Source of the DNA: Agapanthus africanus
Taxonomy: Eukaryota > Streptophyta > Magnoliopsida > Asparagales > Amaryllidaceae
NCBI GenBank assembly: GCA_030015575.1
Contig: JASDDO010000001.1
Span: forward strand, 518,253,772-518,317,771
Direction: 5' to 3'
Length of the DNA stretch: 64,000 bases
Positions within the stretch are counted from its first letter, which is position 1. Each line of letters opens with the position of its first letter. Of this stretch, positions 44,710 to 57,260 are shown in pieces. The notes beneath the pieces were generated by a model. The model was not told the DNA's origin, did not search any database, and saw nothing but the letters and a program-made list of their open reading frames with translations. The translations under genes and the position numbers were made by a program.

Positions 44710-45447
44710 ACTAGTAGAGGAATAAAATGTTGTGGTCGATCCAACATAAATCGGTGTTTGGGTCATCATGAAGATTAAGTGGGTGTGACACATACTTCTA
44801 TTTTACGTTGTTGTCAACTATAGAGAATTCGACTGCATGTCAATTATAGAGAATTCGACTACAGACTTGTACCTACATAAAACCTTTTCTAGATTGTGAT
44901 CTGTTGCATTTAATTTTTTTTTTTGAATGGTGTTGCGCTCTAATGAAACTAGCCTAGTTGCAATGGTTTGGCGGCAAGTTTGAATCTTCTTCTTATTCTA
45001 TTTATTTATTATTTATTTATTTATAATTTTACTTATGAGGTGTATTTTTAAAAAATAGTCATTTTTGGTGGTTCATCCTCACAAATGAAAAGATTTATGC
45101 CATTTGTGGATAGCTTTTATGTTCTACAAAGAAACAAAACAAAAAGACTGAATTATATACACGTGTCAACGTATGGCTTTTGATCAAGCGCATAAATTCA
45201 TATAATTGACCAAAGGATCCGCCCCTCTCCCCACCCGCCCCCACCGGCAAATCTAACCTTTATTGTTTGAACAAAACCATGTATATATCCTTATCCGTTT
45301 TTTTTCTGATAAAGATATAATACAGTGGCAATGTCCGTTTGAGCTTTGAAGTTTGTTCATCACTTGGAATTAAGTTGAAAAGTAACTCGATTTCAAGTGG
45401 TATAGATCAAAGCTTGTAATGCTATTTTTTCGGGGAACATATAGCCA
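44710..45447. other. Intergenic AT-rich stretch
   Basis: A short direct repeat (CAACTATAGAGAATTCGACT and CAATTATAGAGAATTCGACT, about 44814 and 44839) and T-rich runs. No gene was seen. Confidence 0.5.
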
Positions 45448-45871
45448 TGTAAACACTAGAGAGAATATGAATTTAGGGTTTTGAACCCGATTGCTGTATT
45501 AAGTTTTTTATAGAAGTATATATATTACAATTATATGATGGAGAATAAAATCAAATAAAATCTTTCCTAATCTTGCTACACTAATTTGGTAGTTGTGGAT
45601 TTGATTCGCTTGATTGAGATCCACGACAGCTTGCGCTCGTATTGGACAGATGTCTGCATGCTCTATGGTTTTTGTTGTAGATTCAATTCGAGACGTATGG
45701 AGCTTCCTCAGATGTCTGGCCCCGCTCTGTTATTTGGGCAGACTTATTGCAGACATTTGCTTCTTCTTTCTTCAGACGTCTGGCCCCTGCTCTGTTATTT
45801 GGTCAGACGTCTGGTAAACGTTTGCTATACTTTCTTCAGACGTCTGTCGTCGCTTTGGGCATGTGTCGCTA
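45448..45871 (-). repeat. Probable 3' LTR of a decayed Copia element
   Basis: On the minus strand the segment follows a short GC-rich tract after the RNase H remnant. It begins TGTTAGCGACAC and may end ...GTGTTTACA. It carries repeated CAGACGTCTG-type palindromes. The left boundary is a guess from the TG/CA rule. Confidence 0.45.
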
Positions 45872-47559
45872 ACACGGCCCCGCAAGATTGAGGCGCCATT
45901 GGAGACTCCGATCTTGGAGTGAAGTTTCAGAAAGAGAATGCGACCAAATGCTTTTATGAGGACATCCACAAGTTGATCATGAGTGCTGATATGGTAAACA
46001 CGAATAGTTCCATCTGTAACGCACTCCCGAACGAAGTGGTAGTCAAGAGCAATGTGTTTCATTCGAGAGTGGAAGATTGGGTTCGCGCTGAGATAGGTAG
46101 CCCCGGTATTGTCACATTATTGAGAGTGTGGTTTTCTGAGAATTATCTTGAGTTCATGTAGAAGATTTTTCAACTATAGTACCTTTGTCGTGGCATTCGC
46201 AAAGGGTTTTGTATTCATCTTCGGAAGAGGATCGAGAAACATACTTTTGCCTAGCCAATTTCTATGATGTTGGATTCGAGCCTAGGTAGAGGATATAGGC
46301 ATTGGTGGAGCAATCGTTATCACGACTGCCATCCCAGTCAGAGTCATTGAAGGCCTGAAGAGTTAGAGGAGATCCTCTGCGAAGGTAAAGATCATGATGT
46401 ATGGTGCCTTTGAGGTAACGAAGAACACGTTTGAGTGTCGTCCAGTAAAGTTCTGTGGGGGAGTGCATAAATTGGGATAGACGATTGACGGCAAATGAGG
46501 CGTCGGGCCGAGTGAGAGAGAGGTATTGAAGAGCACCAACTAGCTGACAGTATGGTGTGGGGTTGACGGAGGAATAACCATCATGGAGGAGGAGATGAGT
46601 GGTATGGCACATTGGAGTGGTGGTTTCTTTAGTTCCTGCCACGGAGAACTTATTCAGTAGATCAGCGATGTGGCGATGTTGGGATAGAAATAGACCTTGT
46701 GATGTGGGAATAGGTTCTACGCCAAGGAAGTGATGAAAGGCGCCAAGATCCTTTAGAGAAAAACGTTGCCCAAGTTGACGAACAAGGATTGAATGAACTG
46801 AATATTGTTACCAGTGAGGATGATGTTATCGACATACACTAAGAAGTAGGCGACGGCTTCCTTGGAGTAGATGAAAAGAGACGCATCCGCCACGGAGTTT
46901 ACAAAGCCATCTTGGAGGAATAGCTTTTGAGTTCGAGGTACCATGCCTAGGCACTTGTTTAAGACCGTAGAGGGCTTTTCGTAGTTTGTATACATGATTG
47001 GATAGGGAAGAGTGGATAAAGCTGGGTGGTTGAGCCATATACACATCTTCATAGAGAATGTCGTTGAGGAAGGCATTATTAATATCGAGTTAACAGAGAG
47101 GCCAGCCATGAAAGTGTGTGAGGCATAAGACTACACGAAGTGTTGTCGGTTTGATAACCGAGCTGAATGTAGTGGAATAGTCTAAGCCAGGCCGTTGGTG
47201 GAAGCCTTTGGCCACAAGGCGAGTTTTGTATCGGACAATGGTGCCATCGGAGTTTCGCTTGATTCGGAAGACCCATTTGCAGCCAACAAGATTTTGATTT
47301 GATTTTGGGACAAGGTCCCATGTTCCGTTCTTCATTAAGGTATCAAATTCTTCGGACATTTTAGCACGCCATTGAGGATCCTTCACAGCTTGAGAGATAC
47401 ATGTTGGTTCAAGAGTCTGGGGTATTGGATGAACAGTAGTATGGTTGATGTATAGAGAGTTGAAGTAATTAGAATTCGGTTTTCATTCATTGGTGATTCG
47501 GAGATTTGGAGCTGGGAGAGTAAGGAATAGTTGTGGACAGGGAAAATGGTGTTGAGCAG
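45872..47559 (-). pseudogene. Decayed Copia pol fragment (RT and RNase H)
   Basis: Read right to left in broken frames: RT start at 47090-47386 (WRAKMSEEFDTLMKNGTWDL, then GCKWVFRIKRNSDGTI and YKTRLVAKGFHQRPGLDY); the RT catalytic region at 46753-47109 with [13 protein letters not shown], where the expected YVDD is YVDN; RNase H at 46262-46642 ([47 protein letters not shown]); and a C-terminal piece near 45900-46062 ([25 protein letters not shown]). Gag and integrase are absent, because the fragment is cut at about 47560 by another LTR. Non-functional. Confidence 0.85.
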
Positions 47560-48908
47560 TGATTAGTGCGATTTATTGCATATTTTTATATCACATTTAT
47601 CATTTTGTTTTCATATTTTATGTTGTTCCGGGTGTTTTTATGAATAAATGCAAGTTACAGGGTTTAAACGTAAAAGGACGAAAAAGTGTGCTAAAAACAG
47701 ATCACGTGCGTCCAATGGAGACTTAATGGAGCTAAACCAAAAACAAAGAATCAATTAGTGATATTGAAACAAACATTGAAGATCTCAATGTCAAATCAAA
47801 TCACATGGAAAAAGCAAAATCCTTAGAAGATACAAAATTTCGGCCGAAATGGGCTAACATGAAGATTTGGCCGAAATTTTATAAGATCCAGACTTGAGAT
47901 TTTTAAGCAGATTTGCATTTATCTGTATATTATAGAAAGTTTGTTTCAATTCTCTCGAAGTCCTATAAAAGGCTCTGTATAGTTTAGGGTTTGGGATATC
48001 TTTTTCATATGCAAGGAAATTAGGGTTTACTTTTGGAGAAGGATCGAGAACAATTTGTAAGTTTCTATTTTAAATTTTAATAAAGATATTTAGTTTCTTT
48101 GCAATTGTTTCTCTATTCATGCATAGCTAAATTTCTTATCTAAGGTTTTGATTGCTTATTATAATGTGGTTGGATGTTTTCATTACTTTCTTTCTTTACT
48201 TTCATATGAATTTCATTCAGCAGAATAATTGTCTCCTTTAGTTCTTTCATCTTAAAAAACTAATTTTTATAATGAAAGTTAACATCTTGAATAATATTAG
48301 GGATACATGATAGCAACTAGAAACTAATTAGATTAATAATAGATTGACAATCTAGAAATCTAATTAAGGAAGATAAGAGATGATTAAAATTAAAAGAAAT
48401 TCAATTTAGATAGTTAAGGTGATCCAGATTAACAAAAAATTTGGTAGTTATAGATTGATCACCTACAAATATTCATCGACGGTTAAAATTTAGATTATTT
48501 TTAATGAATTAGAATTAGGGTTTTAATTAATTCTAAATGATATTATATAATTGATAGGATAATATTAATTACATTAATTTACCTTATACTTTTATATAAT
48601 CAATAGATCATTAATTAAAACTAAGAAAAAAATAAAAGTATAATCATATAAACCAACAACATTAGAAAAGCAATTCAAAAACCCTAGAATTATCTTTCTT
48701 TTTATTCAACCAACTTTTAAATTTAATTGTTTTTAAATTTCTGCACTTTTAGATTATTTATAATTTTATTTTATTTTAAAAATCAAATCTTTTCGTTACT
48801 TGTTTTTAAAACTAATTAAAATTTATATATCCCTGTGGATCGATCTTTAAGTACTACTGCAATATAACTATGCATTTGCGGTTAAAATTGATAGACTAAT
48901 AAATCTCA
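47560..48908 (+). repeat. LTR of an Athila/Tat-type Gypsy element
   Basis: Begins near TGATTAGTGCGATTTATTGC and ends ...AATCTCA. It is followed after about 10 bases by a TTTGGCGCCGTTGTCGCGAA primer site. AT-rich with no open frame. The start was chosen from TG plus the end of Copia similarity. Confidence 0.6.
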
Positions 48909-48916
48909 ATCGAGTT

Positions 48917-48940
48917 TTTGGCGCCGTTGTCGCGAAGGCG
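48917..48940 (+). other. Primer-binding site of the Athila/Tat-type element
   Basis: TTTGGCGCCGTTGTCGCG differs by few bases from the TTTGGCGCCGTTGCCGGGGA typical of plant Athila/Tat Gypsy elements. Confidence 0.7.
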
Positions 48941-49776
48941 TAAAATTTTTAATTAATTTTAAATTCAAGTTAATTTAGTTTTATTTTTTTAGATTTTATT
49001 CTGCATATTTTTATTTTTTATTTCAGGAAACGAGACATACATCTAGAGGGCTTGGATTTTGTAGAGCGGGACGAAAATTGGCCTGAGACCCAAATAAAAA
49101 AAAACTGGCCGAATTTGTATATTGCTTGGTTTTGGCCGAAATTTTTTAATGCTTTGCAAATTGTTTTGCTACAGTTTGTTCTACTTCTCGTATACTTTCC
49201 AGATCTTTGTTCCATATTTGTAGGTAAGTTTCCTTTTTTCTCTAAACCTCTCTTTAGTTTCAATAAACTGTTTTTTTCTACATGATACTTTGCACTGCCA
49301 AAATATAAAAAAATTAAAAGAAACTTTCTTTTTTATTGTTTCAGATTTTTGCTTATTTTATGTTATTTGCATAATTTAATATTGACTTAAGGGGATAGAT
49401 ACCCAAATCAAGATTAGGTGGGGACTTTATCACCCTTCCTAGGTCCCACAAATCATAAATCTAGCATACACATCCACCCATATTAATTAAAAAATATCTA
49501 GACTCATCCCCCCACTCACACAGGACAAGAGAAGGTTGTGGGTAATTTACTATTTATCCACATCTTTCTTGTGGTTTCTAAGACAAGTGGTTTACTTAAT
49601 TAGACCTGCTATTTCGGTGATTCGTATAGTGGATACCTTCCACTTACCTGACACTTATCTGGCTGCAAGATTGGTAAAGAGACGGTAGAGGATCTGTCCT
49701 ACAATCTGTCCCTTGGAATTCTATGAGCGGTTCTACTGATTTGACCTAGGTGACCCTAGTTTTAGGGATTGCTTGT
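48941..49776 (+). mobile_element. Truncated internal region of the Athila/Tat-type element
   Basis: Follows the primer site. It contains no recognisable gag, and short frames here are not supported. It is cut at 49777 by the start of another LTR. Confidence 0.45.
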
Positions 49777-50604
49777 TGTTTACCGCCAAAAACAGAGACG
49801 AACTGGGTTAGAACGTCTTGCTTGAATTTGGAGGCAGATGCCATTTGGAACATATTCGTTCACCTCTCGAAGATGCCAAGTTGATTTATAGCACCGTATA
49901 TCGGGGATTTGGATAGATACGGCCGTTGTAGTGCGACTTATCAGATTCCCCCTCTTTGAGGGTTTTTTTCGATTGTGGAGATGATCTTCCCTGCAGACAC
50001 AAGCCCCTGCAGTTAATTACGCTATCGCACTACGATAACAACTTTCACCTGCTCCAGGCAGATCACTTCGTGTCATGTTATATTGTTTATTTTAGTATTT
50101 CCCGTGGATTATATACAGAGACTAGTTTATGTTGTCGCTCGTAGGGCGCGGATTAGTCCAAATCCGTATATATATATATTATAAATTTAGAGTCGAACTT
50201 GGGACGCAGATCTCTGATGATCGTTAGTCATCTTTGAGACTGAGATCAACTCAAGAATATGGTTAAGGCTCATTGATCTTGTTTTCGGATTAAGATCAAC
50301 TTAACAAGTACGGATTAAGGACCTTTAGCCATCTTTGAGACTGAGACCACTTAGGTTTATTGATATTTTGATCAATATATTGCATATGAGAAACTAAAAG
50401 CTTCATCACTTAATTCAATTTTGATTAAGTGATCAAAAAATGATTTATTGTACAAGTGCGCAAGTATATGTGACGCACATGCCCATTTATTTCATTTGAA
50501 AAGGGTGCACACATGTATCGCACGTGGTTATGTACTGTTTTATTTCAAAAATGTTACGCACGCGTGTATCTCATGACGCATCTGTTATGAATTCAAAGTT
50601 ATTG
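49777..50604 (-). mobile_element. Truncated second copy of the intron-3 Gypsy LTR family
   Basis: Begins TGTTTACCGCC and follows the LTR at 27855 through AACTGGGTTAGAACGTCTTG, AAGTTGATTTATAGCRCCGT, GTTAATTACG, GGCGCGGATTAGTCCAAATC and CGTATATATAT. Similarity fades towards 50604, where a different LTR begins. Confidence 0.8.
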
Positions 50605-51769
50605 TCACGCCCTGCTTCCCAGTGTACAGAGATGGAGACGTGACGAGCACGCGACGTATTTACTCAGAAATAAATACGTTAAGCGTAAATAAGCAATATA
50701 TGAAATGCATGAGAAATGAAAAGATATATAATGTAAACAACAACTTTTATTAACATTCATCTTTACAATACATTGTTTTGAAAAGGAAAGTACAATGATA
50801 TAAGCAATGCCTAAACAGTGGCATATTAAATGAAAAGTAAGTACAAGGAAAAGCTAGAAGTTCTGCTGCTCGGTGAACTGGTCCACGTCCTCCTGGCTAG
50901 GCTCGATCCCGAGAGAGTCCAGTCTTCCTGATGAACATTCCAAAGAAAGAAATGTCATCAGCGAACTATCGCTCGGTAAATCCCAAAAGAAAGACATGAA
51001 TACAACAAGTAATGTGGAAGGAAACTGTTAAGTTATACATGTATCGGTTTATTATTCTAACGTAGTTGTTTGTAGCTTAGTACAGAAGGTATCAGTGTAT
51101 ATGAGAGGACTATAGTAACATGCAGTACAAAGTCCCGTCAAAACCCATGGGACAACGGCATAAGAGTTCATGTAGGTGTCTTTTAGTGACCACCTCGTTC
51201 CACTTCTAATACATTCCGTACCAATCTACCCCTTTAACCCCGTAATGTATTGTATAGATTATGATTATCAGACTTGCCGAGACCATGGATAAAAGTTGTT
51301 CAAGTAGTCAGGCTCAGGATGTAAGCTTATAGTCATGTCAAGTTATAGTCATAGTTCGATCAAGTCAAGTCTTATATTCAGGTTTGATATTCAGGTTCAG
51401 GTTCAAGTATACATATTAGAGTATAGATTCATGTTTGAATTGGATTCTTGTTTGAGTTTGGATTCAAGTTTGATTTAGACTCAGACTTGAGTCAGACACT
51501 TAAAACTGATTTGGATCCTAAATTAGGCTCTGGAGTTATCGGTAACTGCTGTACATGGACGGCAGGATTTGTGTCTTTTTCTAAGACAATTACCATTGAT
51601 ATCTCCGTTATGTTTTTCTACCTTAAATAGGCAAGCACTCACTTTCTCCGGCTCTCTGAGACTTAAGAGAATTGATCCCGCTTAAACCTATATTTACTAA
51701 GTCCTTAAATGTAATTTTATATAACTTGAAGGGGTTTTATGAAAAATATTTTTAATATAGGTTCAAAAT
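50605..51769 (-). mobile_element. Chromovirus-like LTR, left part, split by the Copia-like element
   Basis: Begins TGTCACGCCCTGCTTCCCAG, which resembles the reverse complement of the solo LTR end at 12456 (TGTCACGCCCCGCTTCTCAG). It also has the CTGCTCGGTGAACTGG and CTCCTGGCTAGG words that recur in that family. The right part continues after the inserted element at 62242-62269. Confidence 0.6.
51394..51769. repeat. 376-bp host segment, left copy
   Basis: From GGTTCAGGTTCAAGTATAC to GGTTCAAAAT, directly abutting the LTR start at 51770. It is about 98% identical to 61866-62241. Confidence 0.95.
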
Positions 51770-53955
51770 TGTTGCGCCACGGCAGCGCCCCGGCCGTCTA
51801 TCCGAGGCCAAAATGCGGAATCAAAAATTTTCTTAACTTTTAAACTGGCGCTACCGCGGACAATAAACCCGGATCGTAACCATTAACCGATACTAGCAAT
51901 CAAGAGAAAGGGTGAGAGATATACCGAGTGATCCGAGTCCTCCGGTCTTCTCGTCATCGTTCCGATCTCCCGCGGAAACTCCGGTCGTCGCCTCCTTGCC
52001 GGAAGGGCACCACATCGTCTGCATCTTTTACGGGCTCCCACCTCAATACCGAGGCAACTCGGGCACGAAGCTGGCAAGTCGACATGCCCAAGGTTTGCTG
52101 TAGAATGTGTAGTGCTTTGTCTCTTTGGGGTTATGTTGCCTTGATGGAGGAATGGGGTTGAGAAATGAACTTGGGAATTTTGGTAGCAATGGAAAAATGA
52201 TATGAATGATAATTTTCCCACCCTCACCAAAATGATCCTCTCTCTTCTCTCCCAAAAAGTGTGGCCGGCCATCAACTTGTGAGAATGGTGGAGGGAATTA
52301 TACAAGGGAGGTGATGGTAGTAAAAAGCAAGAGGTGACCACATCCAAAAGAAATGATAACTAAATCAAATCAACCCTCATTTCATTTCTAATCACAAAAA
52401 GCAAGCCATCATGAAAAAGCAAAGATGCTTAACTTATCATAATGCCACAACTGCAAGAAACCCCCTCCACAAATGTTATTTGCAAACTTGCAAATAACCC
52501 CCTCCATCGGAAAAGTCCGGCCGGGAAAGAACAAAGGAAAACCGGCCGGAACGGAATGCAAACTGGCAACTCCAGAAAACTGGTCCTGTAATAAATTACA
52601 GGAGAACCCCGATACTGTGCATACACACCCGCATCTGTATTCTGACCGGATACAAATGCAATGAGACAAAATCTACACTGTACTAAACTAGGATCCGGCT
52701 TAAACCAAAGCCGGCTAGTAATATCCGTTCGATCCTGATCCGTGCAATACCGCACGTATCTGATCGAACCTTGCCATATATCCATACGGCCTCTAGTACA
52801 AACCGTCCGATCCTGATCCGTGCAATACCGCACGTATCTGATCGGACCCTGCCATATCTCCATACGGCCTCTACAGTGTTTCGCCCGAAAGCTTGAGTAA
52901 CTGAAAGTGTGGTGGACTCTAAAGACTCGTCAATACTATGGCTGTGGATTTAACCACTAGCACGCCAGAGGTATAAGCCAATACGTGACGGGCCACCAGC
53001 TATTGACCAAAAGGGACGTCGATGAGCGAACTCATCCTGACACCCTACTGAGCCTGTCAGTGACAATATTCGTACAGTCCGGTCCGTTCGTCTATGAGTA
53101 TCGCATGGCGGGCCTAGGGGGTTGGTAAAAGTCAGACCCCCAAAAGCGGTACAAGTCGTGTCGGAGTGTAGCCCAGAACACCCTGAGATACTACTGGAAT
53201 ACCTACCAGTAAATCTCCTGCCTCGACCGAGGGCTTTGTGTAATGGCTCTCCTAGACACAGCGCGACCTCACCCCCAATACCGGGAGAGACGAACCCCTG
53301 AAGATCCGCTCACTGCCTCCATGCGGCTCGGGACTGTACCCAACTAAAACCTGTTTGCACGACTCCTTTGAGCCGTGGTAGGGTAGTAATCAAAATACAG
53401 TGGGAACTCACACGAGACAAATGACGATCCCCAGGTCGATGAACTAACCTGTACACATGTCACCAGGGAACTGCTATCTAACGTCAGGTATAAGACCAAC
53501 TAGCATGTTCCCGGCGAGTCTTGTCCGGTGTACTCATAACCCAATTAGCACCTGTATACATCTTAGGTGAACCAACTGACACCAGTGGCTAATGAGACCG
53601 GCCACCGCCCCTCGTCGGGGTCTCGACTGTATACACTAGTCTACTCTGGAGAATCGATGCCCTGTCTCGAAACTCCAATGACTAGGGACCTTTTAAGGAT
53701 GTGCTTATAGACCACCAGCTCTCATGTATATGATTGCCATCATACTGCTGGCAGTCAAGCAAGAATCCTAGGGGCTCTATCAGCGTGTAATAGCAACCTA
53801 TAAGGTCACCTGAAGCAGTACACGATGATAAAGGTAAACCAGATAGCATACTATCATCTCGAGTAAGACTGTCCTACCGGGATAGGTCCTCCCTCAATCA
53901 TTGCAATCACGTGCCTGTGATCCAATAATTGACTCTGAGGGCACTATCTCCAACA
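51770..53955 (-). repeat. Left LTR (3' LTR) of the Copia-like element
   Basis: 2,186 bp, beginning TGTTGCGCCACGGC and ending CTCCAACA on the + strand. The long open frames in it (for example 51883-52347 minus) recur unchanged in the other LTR and are not supported as genes. Confidence 0.9.
52695..52847 (-). repeat. Three hairpins in the LTR, two of them a 78-bp tandem duplication
   Basis: Hairpin 1 is CCGGCTT/AAGCCGG (52696-52715). Hairpin 2 (52727-52769) has outer stem GTTCGATC/GATCGAAC and inner stem GTGC/GCAC. Hairpin 3 (52805-52847), 78 bp on, has GTCCGATC/GATCGGAC and the same inner stem. The change between hairpins 2 and 3 is paired (T-A to C-G). The right LTR has the same arrangement at about 60607-60759. 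Confidence 0.85.
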
Positions 53956-53968
53956 ATCTCCCACTTGC
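53956..53968 (-). other. Polypurine tract of the Copia-like element
   Basis: On the minus strand AAGTGGGAGAT precedes the LTR start TGTTGGAGATA. Confidence 0.7.
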
Positions 53969-56543
53969 ACTCAAGGCTAATTATTGCGATGTCGCATACT
54001 CACAGCCCGTATGATACCGAACACCCAACTCCTCTACTAGTCAGTTTCACAAAGCTCGTTTGCGAAACTATTGCGTTCGAGGAATAGCCTCAGTGAGTGG
54101 ATCCGCTGTGATGTTTCTTTCTATGTCTCTCTATATTTCAAGTTCGCAGAGAAAACCATCTCCCGAAATGAGCAATACCTGTCTAAGAGTATGTCTGGAT
54201 ATCTGATGGGACCTAGCTCATAAATGAACTCCAAATCCAAACTTCTTAGACTGTATCGATAACTGAACTTAATCAGTACCCAGCGCCATGCCTCCCTCAG
54301 TATTGCCTTGGACCACCTGTCCAAAATACTGCCCCTCGTCAGGAGGAGAAACTATAACTCTGACAGCCACTCTGCCATCCATGTCACCTTGGAAGCCTGG
54401 AATGATAACCGTCTCCTAAAAGAGGCTGTCGTTATCACATCCCTAGAACATCAACTTATGTTCTAAAACTGCTTCCGACTGTTTCTCCAGGATTGGATTA
54501 ATATCAACTTATTGCACCTACTGCAAGAACAACATCTGGTGTGGTACTTGACATCTCATGATTGACTCAATTGCCTAAGCAAGTGATCTGTCAATCATGC
54601 GTATCCCTCTCCTTTTTAGTCTGTAAGACACCTTTAGAGAGGGTGACTCCATCACCTGCAGGTACACTACCATGCCAGGAGTCGTCCATTCTAAATACTC
54701 ATAGAATGCTGTCAAGGTACCCAGATTAGGAAACCACCCAAATCTAGATCTAAAACCATAGATCTAGTAACCAGAATATCTGATATAATATCCAAGTCCT
54801 GTGTGGAGAAACCACTGTGTGACAACCAAAGTATAACCGATCGTAGTATAGGAATATCACTTCCTACTCTGTGTATGCCATCCAAATACCAGGACATTAC
54901 ACTCTACTACCTCCTTAGCAGATCCATCCCCTATTCTGATGAAGTCAAACCTATGACTTCACATCAGAAATAGATGATCTATCTCCGCTATATCTGCTTC
55001 AGTCTGTAAATAGACATAAGCCAACTGTCCACCAATGCTTCCGCTGCTCCCACTGACTACGACAACCCTCTGGCAGAGTCATATACACGTACACTTCTGA
55101 AGCAAGTTCAGAACGACGCTATACTCATCCTCCTGCCGGGTTTCACAGTCTGGAACAACAGCAATGGCAAGTCTGGGTAAACAAGAACCTCCCTGCCACC
55201 GTCCTTGAGCATACCGAAGTACCTCTCGAGTGCCTGAGGTTACCCACCATATCTGCGGAGTGGCTAATGGAATGTCAAGCCAGATTGAATCTTCAGGTTC
55301 CTATCAAATTTTCAGTAATCGTTTGCGGTTCTGGAATCACTTCCAGTTCTACCATACTCCCACTGCTGTTTTCTGAAAAATCCATTTCTTTTAAAATTGT
55401 GGCGAGTGAAGAACAATATCACTATTGATCTTCCAGATGGTAGAAAATCAACCCTCGTCATAGCCTGGGTCAACCCGCAAACAGCCATTACAGAAACGTG
55501 CCTTGAGTTATCCGGAGTCTGGTTTTAAGCATAAGCCGGACAACTCCCCGTACCTTAACAATGTTAAGATATGAACTGTTCTATATCCAATATAGAAACA
55601 GAGGCACTGATTTAATTGAACCAGATTCAAATCATGCAACTGTCACCAGTGCATGTCAACTGAATGGAAGGAGGCCGATCAGCGTTATTCAACTTAGGAA
55701 TGCTTCCAATTATGAGTAACCTGAAAGAGGAGCAAGTTCTCTCAATCATTACTATCAACTGAACACCATGCACAAGTATCTACATCTTCAATCACCTTGA
55801 AGAATCCCGATACTTGCAATACCTGATTCTCTACTTTATTCATATACCCATAACTTCTCAAAACATGGACCCTGTGTTTCTACGAAACACTTGTCTAAGT
55901 ACTAGAGAAGTTATAAGTAAGCAGAATATAGTACGAGGACCAACCCCTCTGTCCTAATGGACACTGGACAATACACAATACTCTGTATAAGTCCCCTGAG
56001 TCTAATAACTCATTCACTGTGCGTCGTAGTTTGAAAACTGTACTTATGGTTAAGAAGAATTACACCGCTGTTCAATGTTCCTTACCTAACCATCCACTGA
56101 TATAGGTAAATGTCATAGACATAATTTCAAAAAGGTACATCTCACTCTATAAAAATAGACGTACAGATATATCAATTTGAAATTGGTGCATAACAACGGA
56201 TATTCAAAACCAAATATTTGCCGACCGGCAAACAACCCAGGTGGCTTCCTCAAATATCACCAATTACAACGAATCCCGATATAATGAGGATGGTCACCTA
56301 ATTCCCAATAACTCACTCCCTCTCATCATCTGTAAAACCATACAGATGTAAGAATCCAACCTGGTAAATACATACCCTGGAGCAAGTGTCTAATCGGGAA
56401 ATCAGTTTTTTAACAGTACACAGTTGAACTGAAACATTGAAATGTTTCGATGGGGTATCCCGGTATTCCTAGTAATGCCTCTTCCATTATCCAGATTCAC
56501 AACTGTAACCGTATAATTCTTTGTCATCTCTCCAAATCCCTTT

Positions 56544-57260
56544 ATATGTCTTTAGTCATTACCTTCTGTACACCCCTTTAGGCCAAATGGTTTTCTTCCT
56601 TCCCTACCGTTCGGCACCAGCCTCTGGTTTGGAAGAAGACTATCCAATAAGCATAATGGGTGTACTGTCCTAATCCTAGGAGCACTCGCAATGCGAGAGA
56701 AGGTGAAGATAAAAGACAACCGAATAAACCTTATTCCTATTTCTCCTGAACCAGAATCCATCCCCGAACTGGAACAAGTTCCTTTCGAGTTCGTATATAA
56801 CCATACGATGGATTATCCAATAAACTTGGGATCTTCGTAGCGATATGGAGTGTCCTGGAGAAATACAAAGGTGATTTAGGATTGGCGAAGAAATACTCGG
56901 TTTGGTCGTGAATAGCAGTCGCAATTTACTTTGCCCTCTTACTAATCCCTTTCTTTGTCTTAACTTAATACCTTCTGTACACCATCGTTATGCTAATTGG
57001 GTTTCTTCATTCCCCACCGTTCGGCACCAGCCTAAGATTTGGAAGAAGACTATCCAATTTGCATAATAGGTGTACTATCTCCTAAACCAAGGAGTACTCG
57101 CAACCTGAGAGAAGGTAAAAGGAAAAGACAACTGAATAGTCTTATTCGTTTTCTCCAGAACCGGAAACCATTCTCGAATAAATTCCTTCGAGTTCGTATC
57201 TAACCATACGATGGTTTTGTCCAATGGAAGTGGACGTTCGTAGTAATACGGGGTGTCCTG
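56544..57260. repeat. Two direct copies of a ~280-bp unit in the Copia-like interior
   Basis: Starts near 56561 and 56970. Shared words: ACCTTCTGTACACC, CCGTTCGGCACCAGCCT, TTTGGAAGAAGACTATCCAA, GCATAATRGGTGTACT, GGAGYACTCGCAA, GAGAGAAGGT, TTCGAGTTCGTAT and AACCATACGATGG. About 410 bp apart. Confidence 0.85.

Noticed and set aside
51883-52347. 154-codon minus-strand frame, repeated at 59795-60259
   Set aside because: Identical location in both LTRs of one retrotransposon; no domain, and LTRs normally do not code.
52429-52863. 144-codon minus-strand frame with repeated YVRYCTDQDRT, again at 60341-60775
   Set aside because: The repeat reflects the 78-bp hairpin duplication in the LTR and not a protein repeat.
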